From assembly GCA_900175165.2 (NCBI GenBank), contig FWWN02000689.1, positions 1 to 64,000 of the forward strand: a stretch of DNA of 64,000 nucleotides. The letters run 5' to 3'. Made by a program: the position numbers and the translations under genes. Source of the DNA: Rhizomucor pusillus (Eukaryota > Mucoromycota > Mucoromycetes > Mucorales > Lichtheimiaceae). Below the pieces are notes generated by a model that saw only the letters and a program-made list of their open reading frames with translations, was not told the DNA's origin and searched no databases. Numbering within the stretch: position 1 is the first letter of the stretch; the number at the start of each line of letters is the position of its first letter. Shown here piece by piece: positions 46,959 through 58,634 of this stretch.

Positions 46959-48210
46959 ATGACCAATTCGCACAGCTGCCATCCTGCAAGCTCTTTCGAA
47001 ACTTCTGCAGACATGGGACCTGGAGATACCAGCAAAGTACACGGTTGGTTGCTGGGCGTGCAGGAATACGGAACTGGACTCAGCGTGTCGCCGACAAAAG
47101 CTCCTGAAACAAGTGGTTCGATATCTAGCAGGCAAGCATTTCGAAGAAGCTCGGGATGTTTTCCAAGCCATTCTGACAATTAAGCTATTTATTCTAGCGA
47201 GTCTGTTCCACGAAGAAACCGGCCTCTATCAATTTCCTCAATAAGCTCGGAGGATAGTGTAAATCTCGAAGATTTGATAAAAGCCAACTATGCGTCGGAT
47301 ATGGATGATGAAACAGCATTGTCAGACTTGGCAGAGCTTGATCTCGATGATTCAGACGAAGAGTTTTGGAAACTGGACATGGTAATATCTTTGTTGGATG
47401 CTCGCGAGAATCACTGCCATTGACTTTTGTCCGGTTCTATATCAGTCCATTCGACCTATTCCTCGGCAAACTAGTAGCGTAGAAGATCGATTACAATCAC
47501 TCAGTCTCTCAACATCGCCATTACCGCAGCAATCCCACAGTGGTTACCTTAAATCGAACGGTCGTCATCGATCAGGCAGCCAAAGCAGCGAAAATAGCTT
47601 TACATCTCAATCCACCATCACTATTACTTCTCATCATTTGCGTGGCAACAGTAATACTTCCCATATTCCATTACCTCCTCGTCCAGCTAGCCAGCTGTCC
47701 ACCCAGAGCACTAAACGATTGCAGCCTACAGCCGGAATGCTGCAACAAAGTAGATCCTCCACCGATACCTCTATCTCAAGGCCATCTTCACGCATTGCAG
47801 GCCATGCTCCTTCAAGGCTGGCGAAACGCGCGTCACACATCCCCACACCGGCATCAATGACAAAACCACCAACCGGACCTGCTCCACAGCGCACTCTTTC
47901 TACTCGATCCAGCACGGCAGCTGCAAATTCATCATCAAATGTGACAGCACGAGAAACTAGTATTCTCCGTACCCCTAGCCGCCTTGCTAACCGGGCGAGC
48001 CATATACCCATGACAGCAACATCCAGGGCAAAGTCACCCATTCCTTCCCGGATGACTTCAAACGGACAACAACAACGAAACAGTATTTTTGGAAGCGACT
48101 TTTCTAGAATGCAGAGATCAACCACCGTCCATGCACCCAGTCCAACAAAGTCAACAGGAGCAGTCCGGAGTGCAAGCCGCATTGGCATGGCCAGCAGACG
48201 AGCAGTCTAG
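46959..48210 (+). CDS. Ser/Arg-rich protein with repeated SxIP motifs (candidate EB1-binding, SLAIN-like)
   Basis: Three exons (introns 47132-47197, with a GC donor, and 47382-47445) give 373 codons. The N-terminal half has an acidic helix (about residues 95-118: DETALSDLAELDLDDSDEEF). The C-terminal 250 residues are disordered, basic and rich in Ser, Arg and Pro. They contain SHIP three times (TSHIPLPP, ASHIPTPA, ASHIPMTA) and KSPIPSR once. S-x-I-P in a basic Ser/Pro context is the binding signature for EB1-family microtubule plus-end proteins. The acidic Leu/Asp box recalls animal SLAIN proteins. Homology is not established; the motif content is what I see and the function is inference. It is convergent with SEC12, 34 bp away. 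Confidence 0.7.
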
Positions 48211-48244
48211 CCAGAAATGTGGTAAAATTAAAGTCTGTTATGTA

Positions 48245-49923
48245 TTATCCAATTAGCTGTACAATGATGTGAATAAGCATAATAAGCAAAGGTAGACTCA
48301 GCATTGCAAATAACAGCTCCGAATAATCCGGCCCTAATTGTAAAACATTATATAAGAATGGATATGCTGATATGTTACTATCTCGGAACCTGCCCGTCTG
48401 TAAGGTATCTGGCATGATCATAATTCGGCATTGAGTGTCAGCTCCTGCACTTGCTAGGAACTTTCCAGAGCGGCTGAACACTAAGCTAGTAATGGCGAAT
48501 CCATGTGCTTCTTTAACTCGCAGGATTGGCTGCATCGAAACATGAGCTCGTTTTTAAAATATGTGCACGTTGCACCCTTTAGCATACCGTTAGTGTCTTT
48601 GCATCTAAAAGGCCAATGGTGAGATCAGTTGACGCGTAGGCAAGGAGATCCCCTGATGGGCTATGTAAGAAATATTCAGAAGATACGACGAGAAAAATTG
48701 GCAAGTGGAGCATTGATCATCTACCTCAGGCAAAAGCTTGTTATTCCTTTTCGGCATACGCTGGCTGTCTTTGCTCTTGAGATTGGATATCTATTTGTGC
48801 GATTTGGAATATTCCACACGCATATGAACCCTTTGCCACGGGTAACAGGATTGACTGCTGCAAATAATTTATGTGAGTTTCCCGGGCGGCCAATCGAGTA
48901 TCTTATCCTTGTTTAGCTGACTCATATTAGAGATTGCAAGTGTACGTAATTTACCTGCAAGAGCGAAATTCACAGGCAACCTGCTTATTCAATCTCGGGC
49001 TATCGATAACTTGGACGATGGTACCGTCCTCCAAGGCAAGTATGATCAAAGCCTTTGCGGTGGCAACAGCAACGTATCGCTCATCTGGATTGATATCGCA
49101 ATCTTGTATGCCATTGAAACGCACTGGCGGGAAGCAAAGTGTCATTTCCGGCATTTTGAACACAGTAACACGTCCGTCCGTGCATCCTGCAACGAGATAT
49201 CGTCCCTGGGGACTAAATCGTGCAACTTTCTACGGCTTCGTCAGCATCGATGATAGAGTTGCTATCTGATAATTTATGTCTACCTGATAATCTTTCAGGT
49301 TTCTGCTTGTGCTCGCGGATGAACAGTTTATGAGTTGGATTTTGCTGACGGCACATGGACTTAGCTTCCTGTATACACCGCAAAGATTCATGCGTCTCTT
49401 TACCCAGACTCAAGACTATATATTTTGCAAGCAGGATTTTCACCTCGCTTTATCTTATCCTCAGATTCATTGATTCCAGTTGCAAATGTAGGTTCCTTTC
49501 CGATGGACGAATTTATGTCGTTATTATTTTGCTACAAAGTAATGGACAACAAACCCACTTACAACAGGATTGCAGCCTACTGACATTGGGCAATCTTGAT
49601 CTTCAGGCAGCGTCAAAGACCCCAGCTCGGTGAATTCGCCCCGTGCAGCGTTAACGGCAAAGGCAATCTAGTAAAAGCTTCTAATGAGCAAGCGTTGCGG
49701 GTAACTTTTCAAAGTTGTCAGTTGCCGGTACCAATTTATTTTTTACACCCGATCGCCCGGAACCACCCCCGCCAACGGCCACAATGTCATCATTGACAGT
49801 GAAATCCAGGCCGTATACTGGAAAGTCAACTTTCTTAACTAGCGTGGTGAGGCCCTTTGTAGTCATGGAGGAGGAGAGCGGATAAAGACCAAAGGTCACG
49901 CGCACTTTCCTGAGTTTCTGCAT
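48245..49923 (-). CDS. SEC12: SEC12/PREB-type guanine nucleotide exchange factor for Sar1
   Basis: Eight exons give 406 codons; introns in + coordinates: 49668-49731, 49496-49562, 49369-49403, 49230-49283, 48858-48973, 48661-48724, 48530-48587. A WD40 beta-propeller starts with the Sec12 signature VYGLDFTVNDDIVAVGGGGS and continues with FATGINESEDKIKRGEN, YQKVARFSPQGRYLVAGCTD and FAITSLVFSRSGKFLASAGA. One transmembrane helix lies at the C-terminus (ELLFAMLSLPLLIMLIHIIV). It activates Sar1 on the ER to start COPII coats. The intron at 49369 is only 35 nt; reading through it meets a stop. The intron at 48858 uses a GTGAAT donor chosen because only it keeps the frame, so that junction is less certain. 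Confidence 0.88.
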
Positions 49924-50366
49924 GAATGCGACGTTGCACAGGGGTCATCCCCCTTTTTACTGATAAATGGCCAGAGAACTGAGCAGCTACCCATAATAAA
50001 CCAGTAGAGATATGTATGTCACAAGTATTAATTGCTGACGAAGTGTTGTTGCTAGCGATATTTCAGTAGTAATATGGTAGCGTCAGGATCAAAGATGGAT
50101 GGAGCTAGAACACAGTCGACAAATTACACAGCGGAAAAATCGAAGGATATTCTGGTGAATGCATGTTAATACTTTTGTCCGATGAATTATGGTCATTTTG
50201 AATCATTTACCTCTAAATGACAAGACCAGAATCAATCAGGATAAACTAGCATTGGACTTGAATATACCAAGAAAGACATGACAGCGAATAACAGAAAGAA
50301 ACCGGACCATTAGTCTTCAATGCTCTTTATATTTCAGATATTCATCTTTTTTTGGATATGTCGCTA
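49924..50366. other. Intergenic spacer
   Basis: About 440 bp upstream of SEC12 and downstream of the coiled-coil gene. No coding or repeat signal was recognised. Confidence 0.6.
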
Positions 50367-51352
50367 TTAAGATAACAAGGATGCTATGGAATCTTTATGG
50401 CGCAAAGCTACTCTAGACAAATCGATGCTTGATGGATTAGCATGTTTGTGGACGTTGTTCGACGAACCCTTTGGGATAGAGATTACGTACTCTTGATTTT
50501 GATCAAAGTCGGTCAGTGGTCTTCTAAGATATGATATTATGCACTTACAGAAATACATATACAAGTCAGCAGTAGCAATGTAGCTTCTATTATTGCAAGC
50601 TTACCTGAACTGTTCATCGCTGGATGTAGGTATGTCACTGTTGCCTTCGCTCTCGTCGACAACACGACAGTTGTTTACTTTTGCTCTGAAATTGTTCCAT
50701 GCTTCGTCCAACAAGTGACGGGCTGCCCAATTTTCTTCACATCTGGCAAGGTCAATCATTACCTTGTTCTTGACTGCGGCTTCAAATGCTTTAATAAGAT
50801 ATTCCTTGTGAAGGTCTGGCAGCTGTGCCCATGTTTGCAAAGTAAGCTTGTTCTCCTTGTCGGAAGTGTCGTAAAGCAGCCGAATTGCAGTCTTGCGCAG
50901 GCGTGCCATGGTATCGTAATAAGTAAAGGCCTTATAATCCTCTGCTTATGGAAGGGCACACTTGATAGCATACTTTATATTATGATGCTTGCGATGGATA
51001 CCTTCATCCGCTTCGAGCGACCATCTGCTCTCTTCTTTGCTGCTCTTCTTGGATGTGGTATGATGTTCATGGACTCACTTGCATCAGCAGGACCTTGTAG
51101 TCCACCCTTGAGGCCGGAAAACGGTTTGAGGTCGAGAAGCTCCACGATAGCATGTTGAAGATCACTCTTGACCTCCTCCTGCGCTTCTGAGACTCCTGCG
51201 AGCGCATTGTCTATAGACCCCAGGTTTGTGGAGATGGTCCCTTGCTCCTCCGATAGCGTTGTCAATTGACGCCTAACCTCTGCGAGCTCTTGTAGGCTAT
51301 TGAGATTAGGATTGGAACCTTTGGCTTCCTCGCAATCTTCCTTGGCAGACAT
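50367..51352 (-). CDS. Coiled-coil protein of a transposon-associated family, intact, unknown function
   Basis: Three exons (introns in + coordinates 50931-51001 and 50524-50604) give 277 codons with no stop or frameshift. Exon 1 encodes a coiled coil (about residues 18-72: LQELAEVRRQLTTLSEEQGT, then DLQHAIVELLDL) and a basic stretch RRAAKKRADGRSKRMK, a likely nuclear signal. Exon 2 carries MARLRKTAIRLLYDTSDKEN and RCEENWAARHLLDEAWNNFR. Exon 3 is polar and rich in Asn and Ser. The W-x-A-R-x-L-L-x3-W motif is shared with the eroded frame at 37375-38240. Both copies sit head-to-head with a zinc-finger transposase N-terminus. A role like the TnpA accessory protein of CACTA elements is inference; no known domain was recognised. 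Confidence 0.65.
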
Positions 51353-51472
51353 ATTGATCGTAAAATGAGAAGATCAAGAAAGAGAAAAGAATATTGTTAA
51401 AACAGAGGCATCATCTTTCTTTTTTGGTATAGAACTCATTCAATCATTTTGCTCTTCTTCCGTTTTCTCAAT
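51353..51472. promoter_or_regulatory. Divergent promoter between coiled-coil gene and transposase remnant
   Basis: This 120-bp gap separates two opposite ATG codons and has a purine/pyrimidine switch (AAGAAAGAGAAAAGAA, then TCTTCTTCCG). The same head-to-head spacing class (152 bp) is seen at 37223-37374. Confidence 0.45.
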
Positions 51473-52385
51473 ATGCGCGAGTGCGATACTTGTCCGGTAT
51501 CATTTTCCAAAGAAGAGATGAAACAGATGCATCTTTGTGTTACATCAATTGTCAAAGCTTCCTCCTCTAATCGTCTTTTTGCGACTCGAAACTCTCACTT
51601 CTCACATCTTTCTGTCCTCCACAGCCCTCCGTGCAACAGAAGCAAATAGAGTATGCTCTTGATTATCAAGAGCCAGATGCGCTGATTGACGCTGACAACG
51701 ACCAAATCGGCTCGGAAGCTGTCGAATATTACAGGAAGACGATTTTCAATCCCGTCGATGCAATTTGCCCTGCTGTTGAAGAGGATGGAGCACAAGATAA
51801 TGACAGCTGAAGCTAAAAGTTTGAATTCTTACACATCGTTACCAAACAGAATCGTGGGCTGACATCCCGTACTCCTTTGCCAAGTTCCTTGTTTCTTTGG
51901 GCTCGACGAAATGCATTTATTTGGAAGTAATTTCGCACCGCTATTATGGAGTATGACAACGAACGCAGATATGGACACAGCATTGTTCTATATCAACAAA
52001 GATGGGGGAGCGGTTTTGAGCACGGCAATAAATAATTGCAATGCATACGGCCTTCTTCTTTTGAAAGAAATATATGTATACCATCAGCTCCACACTAAAC
52101 GCACCCGAAATTTGGGGACCAACGCTGCCCAAAGCTAGAATCGACGATTATCGCAAATTCTCTCTGATGACAATGCTAAAGAAGCTCTGGCCAGCTCAAA
52201 AGAAGGTACAGCCTTCGTCATTACCACCTTTCAGCCAAGGCATTACAGTGGGAGAAAGATTGTTCGTAAATGGAAACACTTATCAATGCTTCGAGCCTTG
52301 CAACCCATCAGGATCTTTCCTCAAGCTTGATGTATCTGTGGACAAATACCCTACCAATGTCGATATGAAGGAAGAACTGGAATAG
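51473..52385 (+). mobile_element. Internally deleted CACTA-like transposase remnant
   Basis: It begins with a Cys-rich zinc-finger-like start MRECDTCPVSFSKEEMKQMH. An acidic segment follows a plausible acceptor near 51623 (YALDYQEPDALIDADNDQIG, then EAVEYYRKTIFNP). After a stop, the frame near 51890-51990 reads FFGLDEMHLFGSNFAPLLWS, the GLDEMH landmark of Plavaka/CACTA-type transposases. A last open segment (52074-52385) ends in DKYPTNVDMKEELE. Most of the central transposase is missing, so this is a short, non-autonomous derivative. Confidence 0.55.
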
Positions 52386-55113
52386 AGTACACTTTTTGGA
52401 GAAGCCATACTATTTTTCGGCCATCAGCTTCACGGTGTGTAGTATCCAGATTCAGGCTTTACATGTTTGATCGATGATAAATTTTCAAAACTAGGTGAAA
52501 AAAGAATACTGTATTTGTACGCATCGCAAAAGGCTTGGTCATCACGAAGCACGGCTATCCTTTTAGTACCAACATTGTTGGATCTGATCAAGATTTTCTC
52601 TATGTAGTGGATGCTGAGCAGATTAGTTGCACTGTTTGACTGGTATCCTCCGTAAAAAGAACAGATCATTGTCTAAATGTCTATCCAAGAAATTCCTGGA
52701 TAGGTTCAAAGATCGCATCGGTGTCCATGATATAAACAGTTATCTTTTTATGATAACCTTCTGTCATGTACCTGAGCTGCTCAATTAATCTTGGGCTTTT
52801 GTCGCTGTAATAGAGCTTAAGGGCAAACAAATACCGGAGAAAACAAGAAATGGACATAACGTGCGTAAAACTGAATCTGTCAGTATTTTCCCGTATACAT
52901 CCTTGTAAAAGCTGGATATATCTATTGAATCTGTGCCTAACTTGCTGTTACGTGCTGAAAACTTTTCCGCGATGGATATCACTTTTTACACGAATGTATT
53001 CTTCTCCGCGAAGACGATTCACTGCTCGAGAAACCGCGGCTTTATACGATCAAGTATATAAGACGATCAATGCGTCACAGGTCTCTTTGTTTTACTGACA
53101 GCATTAGGTGACCCTTCAATCGCCAGCCGGGAAATCTCTATATATCGACTATACCTGCTCAATTAAATGTTTACATACTTGAAAACATAACCTACTCGAT
53201 CTTTCGCTATAGGAATTGATTAGACTTTCAGGGATCCTAGTTCGGGTGACAAGATGAACTAATGTCATAATGGATAAAGTAAGATACTGCATAACACTAA
53301 CTTAGAGTCTATTTCACGCAGATCGATCTGGCATGTGAAACGAGTTTTGTACGTATTCATCAAACCTTAAATCTGTAAAATGTTAGCAGACGTTAGTTTT
53401 TCTGTTTCCAAGTATCTTACTGTACTTAATATGGTTTATTTGATGCTAACAGGTCAACTACGGTAGAAGCTAGCAGTAGTGTGAAGTGTATCCAAATCGA
53501 AGCAGTCGACCGTATTACCGGAAGGGCAATGTATAACTTGACTCCCAAACTGACGTAGCTTTGGACAAACAGGGTATGGTCCCCTTTCCGCGGAATCTGA
53601 TTAAACTCCGGACATGGCATTGACGTCAATGAAAAATCTCTACTTTATCGCCGCATATCAGCCCTGAGAAACTGCAGAGGTTTCACCAATCATGCATCAG
53701 TCCAGCTATGGCTTTAACGCATATAGCTCATGATCGTATGTGCATGACAAAAGGAAAAACAACATATCACAAAGCACGTCCGCTGTAAACTTTGTACTTC
53801 GTATCGCTAAAAATTTAGTACTCATTAAACTTTTTTTGACCAAAACAAGTTCGTTGCCGCTTCGAATTGAACAACGAGATTTCCGTCATTCAAGTGCCCA
53901 AAAAGCGCGGTCGGTCTAAAGGAAAGAAAGACTCTCGTACGAGGGCTAATAGAGGCGAAGATCCTAAGAAATTGGTTCGGTGTAGAAAATCGGTCGTAAC
54001 AAAACTACCAGGTATACAAACGACCTCCCAGCTGGCGCTGGCTACTACCAGCAATGCTCTCTGCACAGCTCATGCCGGATGCTTGGGATTCTTCGTTGGA
54101 CCTGGAGCATCGCCTTTGCAAGATAATGTAGACGACCGTTCCGCGATCAAACCATCATTGCACGCAATAACGGAAGCAAATCAAGATAGGTTATACACCT
54201 TCGTTTGCTGACGCAATCCAAAGTTCTAACGCTTTAATCCATTGATTCTCAGTTACGCTCATGGCAGTTCAAAGGCAGCATTGATGCCATCCAGTTCTCT
54301 GACATATAGAAAGACACCCAAAGCTTAATAGATTGCCTCAATTTGCCAGACCTGTGTCTCTGTGCAGCGCTTTATTTCCAGAAGGATCCTATCAGATACA
54401 CCGTGTGCTAGGCCTTTACTCGATAACCATTCGATGAATGGTTAATGAAAAACTTTGTGACATGTTTGAAATGCTAGAAGCCATTTTCTCCCAATTTGCT
54501 CAAGTTAGACGTCTTCAACTATCGATAACGGATCTCGTCTTCCGAATACTCCAAAATCAATGTGATGTCAATTTCAATAGCTGAAATTTGAAATAACATC
54601 GAACGAAAGAAAACGATAGGAGCCATCTCAAGTAAATTAAATCCATACTCACTTTTTTTGATATCAAGTATATAAGCAATGCAAAATACTTTTTTGTTTT
54701 CCCATGGAATGTCTCAACGTAATTGAAAGCAATGATTAAACATGATAGGGCAGGTGTCAGGGCAAGTGCCCAATATCTACGATATTCCCGCGATTCACTG
54801 CCTTTCACAGTATCTCAAAATTCACAAAACTTTGGCCAAGATTTTATACTCCGTTTTCTTCTTTGATTCATCTTGTTGCCTGTTCATACTTGTTTTCTTT
54901 GCAGGGCAAGCCGAGTGCTTTGAAACTATCCCTCCGTAGTATACTTAAGAGCCTGATTCTCGAGATCATTGCTGTGATTCTTTTGGAATCGCTTGTTTCG
55001 AGCAAGAGAGATGGAAGGCATAATCTCAGGCAAGATGATTAGAGGGGGAACAACTGCAGTTTCGACCAGCTAACTCTAGCGTAGCCGACAAAAATTCCAG
55101 TTCGCCCCCTATT
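52386..55113. other. Gene-poor spacer with debris
   Basis: About 2.7 kb without a supported gene. Weak coding-like pieces occur near 52790-53090 on both strands. A plus-strand frame at about 53860-54211 has no ATG and contains an AT-hook-like KKRGRSKGKK. The rest is AT-rich. These pieces may be remnants of mobile DNA. Confidence 0.5.
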
Positions 55114-58100
55114 ATGTCAAGTTTGTCAAACCCTAACAGAGGCAGCGGCAGCAGCGTCGGCTTTGATGCCTCTTCGCCTCGGTATGCACGGTGTTTGCAT
55201 CAGGAATATATAGCCCTTTAACCCCCCTGAATGAATATATTTAGGGATGGGGATGCCGTGGAAGAGCAGCTCGACAGCCTCGCCCGTGCAGCGGATGGAC
55301 TAATTCGTCTTCGGGAACATTTCGAGGATGAGATTGGTCACTGGCAACGGTCTCCAGAAATTGTACGCTTTCCGCAGGAATCCTTGCACAGCTTTCGCTT
55401 CTCTTCCGCCAGCACCAACCTTACTGATCTCGTCGAGCTTCGAAAAAGTCTGATGAACCGTTCTTTAAGCTTTCTTAAAAGTAACAACGATGTACGGCCC
55501 GGGGGATCGCCTGACACCCTGCCGGCACATTGTACTCCATTCACCTTGATGGTCGGCGACGATCTAGGTCGTACCAAAACCAAAAGCGTAGGTCACAGTC
55601 CCGTCGCGTACTTTAGTGTCGAGAATTACAGGGCCAGTCGCAGAAGGCAGCAGAGCTATCCAATGCCTGATACCCAAGAAACCCGCCATTCACCAGAGAC
55701 AAACAGGACCTCCAGACCAGCAACGCCACTCACTCCAGACGACTCGGAGGTCCTTGCTACAATTCCGGAACGCGAAACACCATCGCGGACGTCCACAACT
55801 TCCAGCTCCTCATGTACAACCTCGTATTCAAATACGGCCACATCGAGCGACGATGATAAATCAAACAAACTCAATGTTCCCAGCAGTAAAGAGAGACGAC
55901 GTGCATCCTCCAACATGATATTCCCGCATCCTGCATTGCATACTCCTTCTCGATTCCTTCCACAGAACCAGGCAATCCTGACCACATACAATGATTGGCG
56001 CATTATTCTATCAAATGATGTTGCAGCGCTAGTTCTTGCCGGCTCAGGTGGCAGTTGCCGTGGTCTCGTGGGCAGGTCTGTGGTGGATTTCATCGACCCG
56101 ACATACAGATCTCGCTTTCTTGACATGGTAATGAAGCGCAAAGAGGAGCTGAGCCATCTGGAAGATAGCACAGGAGGCATGGTACTTATTTGTGGTAACG
56201 TGGTATGTATCACATAATCTTTAATGTTTGGCTGAAGCAAGTCGGCTAAGCATGCTTGTGTATGTGCAGCTTCCCATTGTCAAACAAGATGGCACTCGTT
56301 CCGCGGCTTCGCTGTGGCTCAAGGAAAAGCGAAACGATGCAGGCTCCGCTGTTTACATATGGATTTTCGAAGAAGTTTTCGAAACTGTTATTCATGTATC
56401 GGTTGATACAAAGGTATGCATCAGTTTGTGATCATACGGTTGATGCATTTCAGATGTTGAGTTTCGCTTCTTTCTGTGAATGTAGGGTATCATCCATTAC
56501 GCTGACAACTCAGTTCACGATCTCTACGGGTACTATACTGACGAGCTCATCCACAAGCCGGTTGATATCTTGATTCCTTCGCTTTCCCGCAACAACGACG
56601 CATCGAAAGAGAATATGTGGGCAGAAATCAACAAATTACGGTCGTTTGGAAGTAAAACGAAACTCGGCGCCTGCTTCCCCATTGTCGCCAAGGTACACAC
56701 AGTTTCCAACTCCTCGGAATCCCCAGAGCCGATACCCCATCTCACCCTCAGGATCACATCTATACCAATGATCGCCGGTCTCGTGACCATCCGCCGCGAC
56801 GGAACTATTGAAGGATGCAACGCTGTTTTTGCTCGGTACATGTTTGGTTTTTCCCAAGAAGAACTCATCCAGCAACAAAAAAATATCGCTGATTTAATGC
56901 CTCAGTTTCCAACACTCTTGCGATGTCTTGAGCGAGACGATCTGTTGCAGCACGGTATAATTATCAACAACCACATTTGCCGCAAGCTGATTGCCGACAT
57001 GGATGGCACCGAAAATAAGTTCCCATCATCTGTGGCAAACCCGCAAGCTCGCCGATTGACGCAGACACCGAATGGACAAACACTCCCGGTTCTGATAGCA
57101 ATTCACCGAGATGGCACTCCTTTTGAGGTGCAACTGCAGCTTAAACTGGTAGAAGGATCGGACGATGTATGTGCATTGTGGATTACATTTGATCGAGAAG
57201 CGACATTCTCCAGGGTTGGCCATGTTTCATCTGCTTCAACGCCTATCGAGATCAAGCAACACGATGATCTCGGGCTGCCAACTGCTAAGAAGCCTTTGCG
57301 GCCTTCGGACAATAAAATGGCCGAGCCGGCTCCAGCAGCAGCAGCGGTAGCGGTGCCGGCAAAATCGACACAAAAGCAAGCAATTCCCGACGATGCCGAA
57401 AACAAGCCGATGCGCATTATTACTAGCTTTTCTCGGCCAAACATAGTTTCCCTAAATCCTCAGTCACCCGTTGCGCCACCAACACCTGTTGCTCGACAGA
57501 ATTCTTCGGCATCGTCGTCGTCATCCAAACAGACCCAGTCTTTCCCAGAGTACTCTGCACAAACGAATGCAACAACAATCGACGATTACGAGATACTAGA
57601 TAATCTTGGCCAAGGAGCTTACGGATTAGTCAAGCTTGCAGTTCGAAGGGATGATCCGGAGCAGAAGAAGGTCGTTATAAAGTACGTTATCAAATCCAAA
57701 ATATTGGTAGATTGCTGGACAAAGGACCGCAAGCTCGGTGTGATACCTGTGGAGATTCACATTCTGCATACCTTGCGGAGGTTGCCACACGAGAACTGCA
57801 GCGACATGCTTGATTATTTTGAGGATGACGATTACTACTACATTGTTATGGGATTGCACGGCGTCGGCATGGATTTATTCGATTACATCGAGTTGAAGAA
57901 TGGAATGATGGACGACGAGATTCGGCACATATTCAAGCAGATTGCCCTAGCAGTGCGACACTTACACGATAACAAGATCGTTCACCGCGATATCAAAGAC
58001 GAAAATGTAGTGCTCGATGAAAACGGCGGTGTGCGCCTTATTGACTTTGGAAGCGCTGCCTATCTCAAGGGCCGCCGCTACGACACGTTTGTCGGCACAC

Positions 58101-58438
58101 TTGACTACGCTGCACCTGAGATTTTGGCAGGCCAGACTTATGAAGGTCCACCGCAGGATATCTGGGCCCTTGGCATTCTGCTCTATACACTCGTCTACAG
58201 GGAAAACCCTTTCTATGACATTGACGAGATCTTGGGACATGAACTTCGTGTACCATTCGTACTGTCCGAAGGTAAGAAAGAGAATTTTGGCGAGATGAGT
58301 GGATTGCAAACGCAAGGTAGCTAACACTTATCTTATATAGGATCGCTTGATTTGATCCGAAAAATGCTTGACCGCAACGTTGAAAGTCGCCCCAACATTC
58401 ACGATGTGCTGGCCCACCCGTGGTTGAACTCAGGTTAA
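55114..58438 (+). CDS. PSK1: PAS domain-containing serine/threonine kinase (PAS kinase)
   Basis: Five exons (introns 55182-55244, 56203-56269, 56414-56485, 58272-58340) give 1017 codons. I extended the start to the ATG at 55114 because its exon joins in phase 2 to the long frame. An ATG at 55231 lies within the intron. Two PAS modules are visible, near residues 265-330 (LVGRSVVDFIDP) and 480-540 (AGLVTIRRDGTIEGCNAVFA). The kinase domain spans about residues 755-1013: glycine loop LGQGAYGLVKLA, VVIKY with the ATP Lys, HRDIKDENVV, DFG in LIDFGSAA, and APE in AAPEIL. PAS kinases coordinate sugar storage, cell-wall glucan and respiration in response to nutrients. Confidence 0.94.
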
Positions 58439-58634
58439 AATCCACTATAGGGGGCGATGTTGCCTATACCCATTCTGTCCATTCCTTTCATCATCATTAT
58501 CACTTTTATCCGTAAAAACTTTAGGGTTGTGTTTTCTTTGTAGATTGTCCCGTGAAATGTTTTCCTCTTTCTTTCTTTTTTTCTTTCTATTTGTTCTCTG
58601 TACACATTCTATGATTTGAAAGATGCTTTGTAGT

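Noticed and set aside
47634..48188. 184-residue open frame on the minus strand
   Set aside because: It lies wholly inside the last exon of the SxIP protein gene. The plus frame has the repeated motifs and correct splice joints, so the minus frame is a shadow of low-complexity Ser/Arg codons.
49532..49562. A 31-nt intron in SEC12
   Set aside because: It keeps the frame but is too short. Using the acceptor at 49496 gives a 67-nt intron and also keeps the frame.
53860..54211. Possible AT-hook protein
   Set aside because: The frame has no ATG and no credible upstream exon. It contains one KKRGRSKGKK motif only, so it was left as debris.
55231..55244. PAS kinase start at 55231
   Set aside because: This ATG falls inside a well-formed intron (55182-55244). 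The upstream exon from 55114 joins in frame and ends at a GT donor.
55656..56240. 194-residue open frame on the minus strand
   Set aside because: It overlaps the PAS kinase exon and is a mirror of its Ser/Thr-rich linker; no independent motif.
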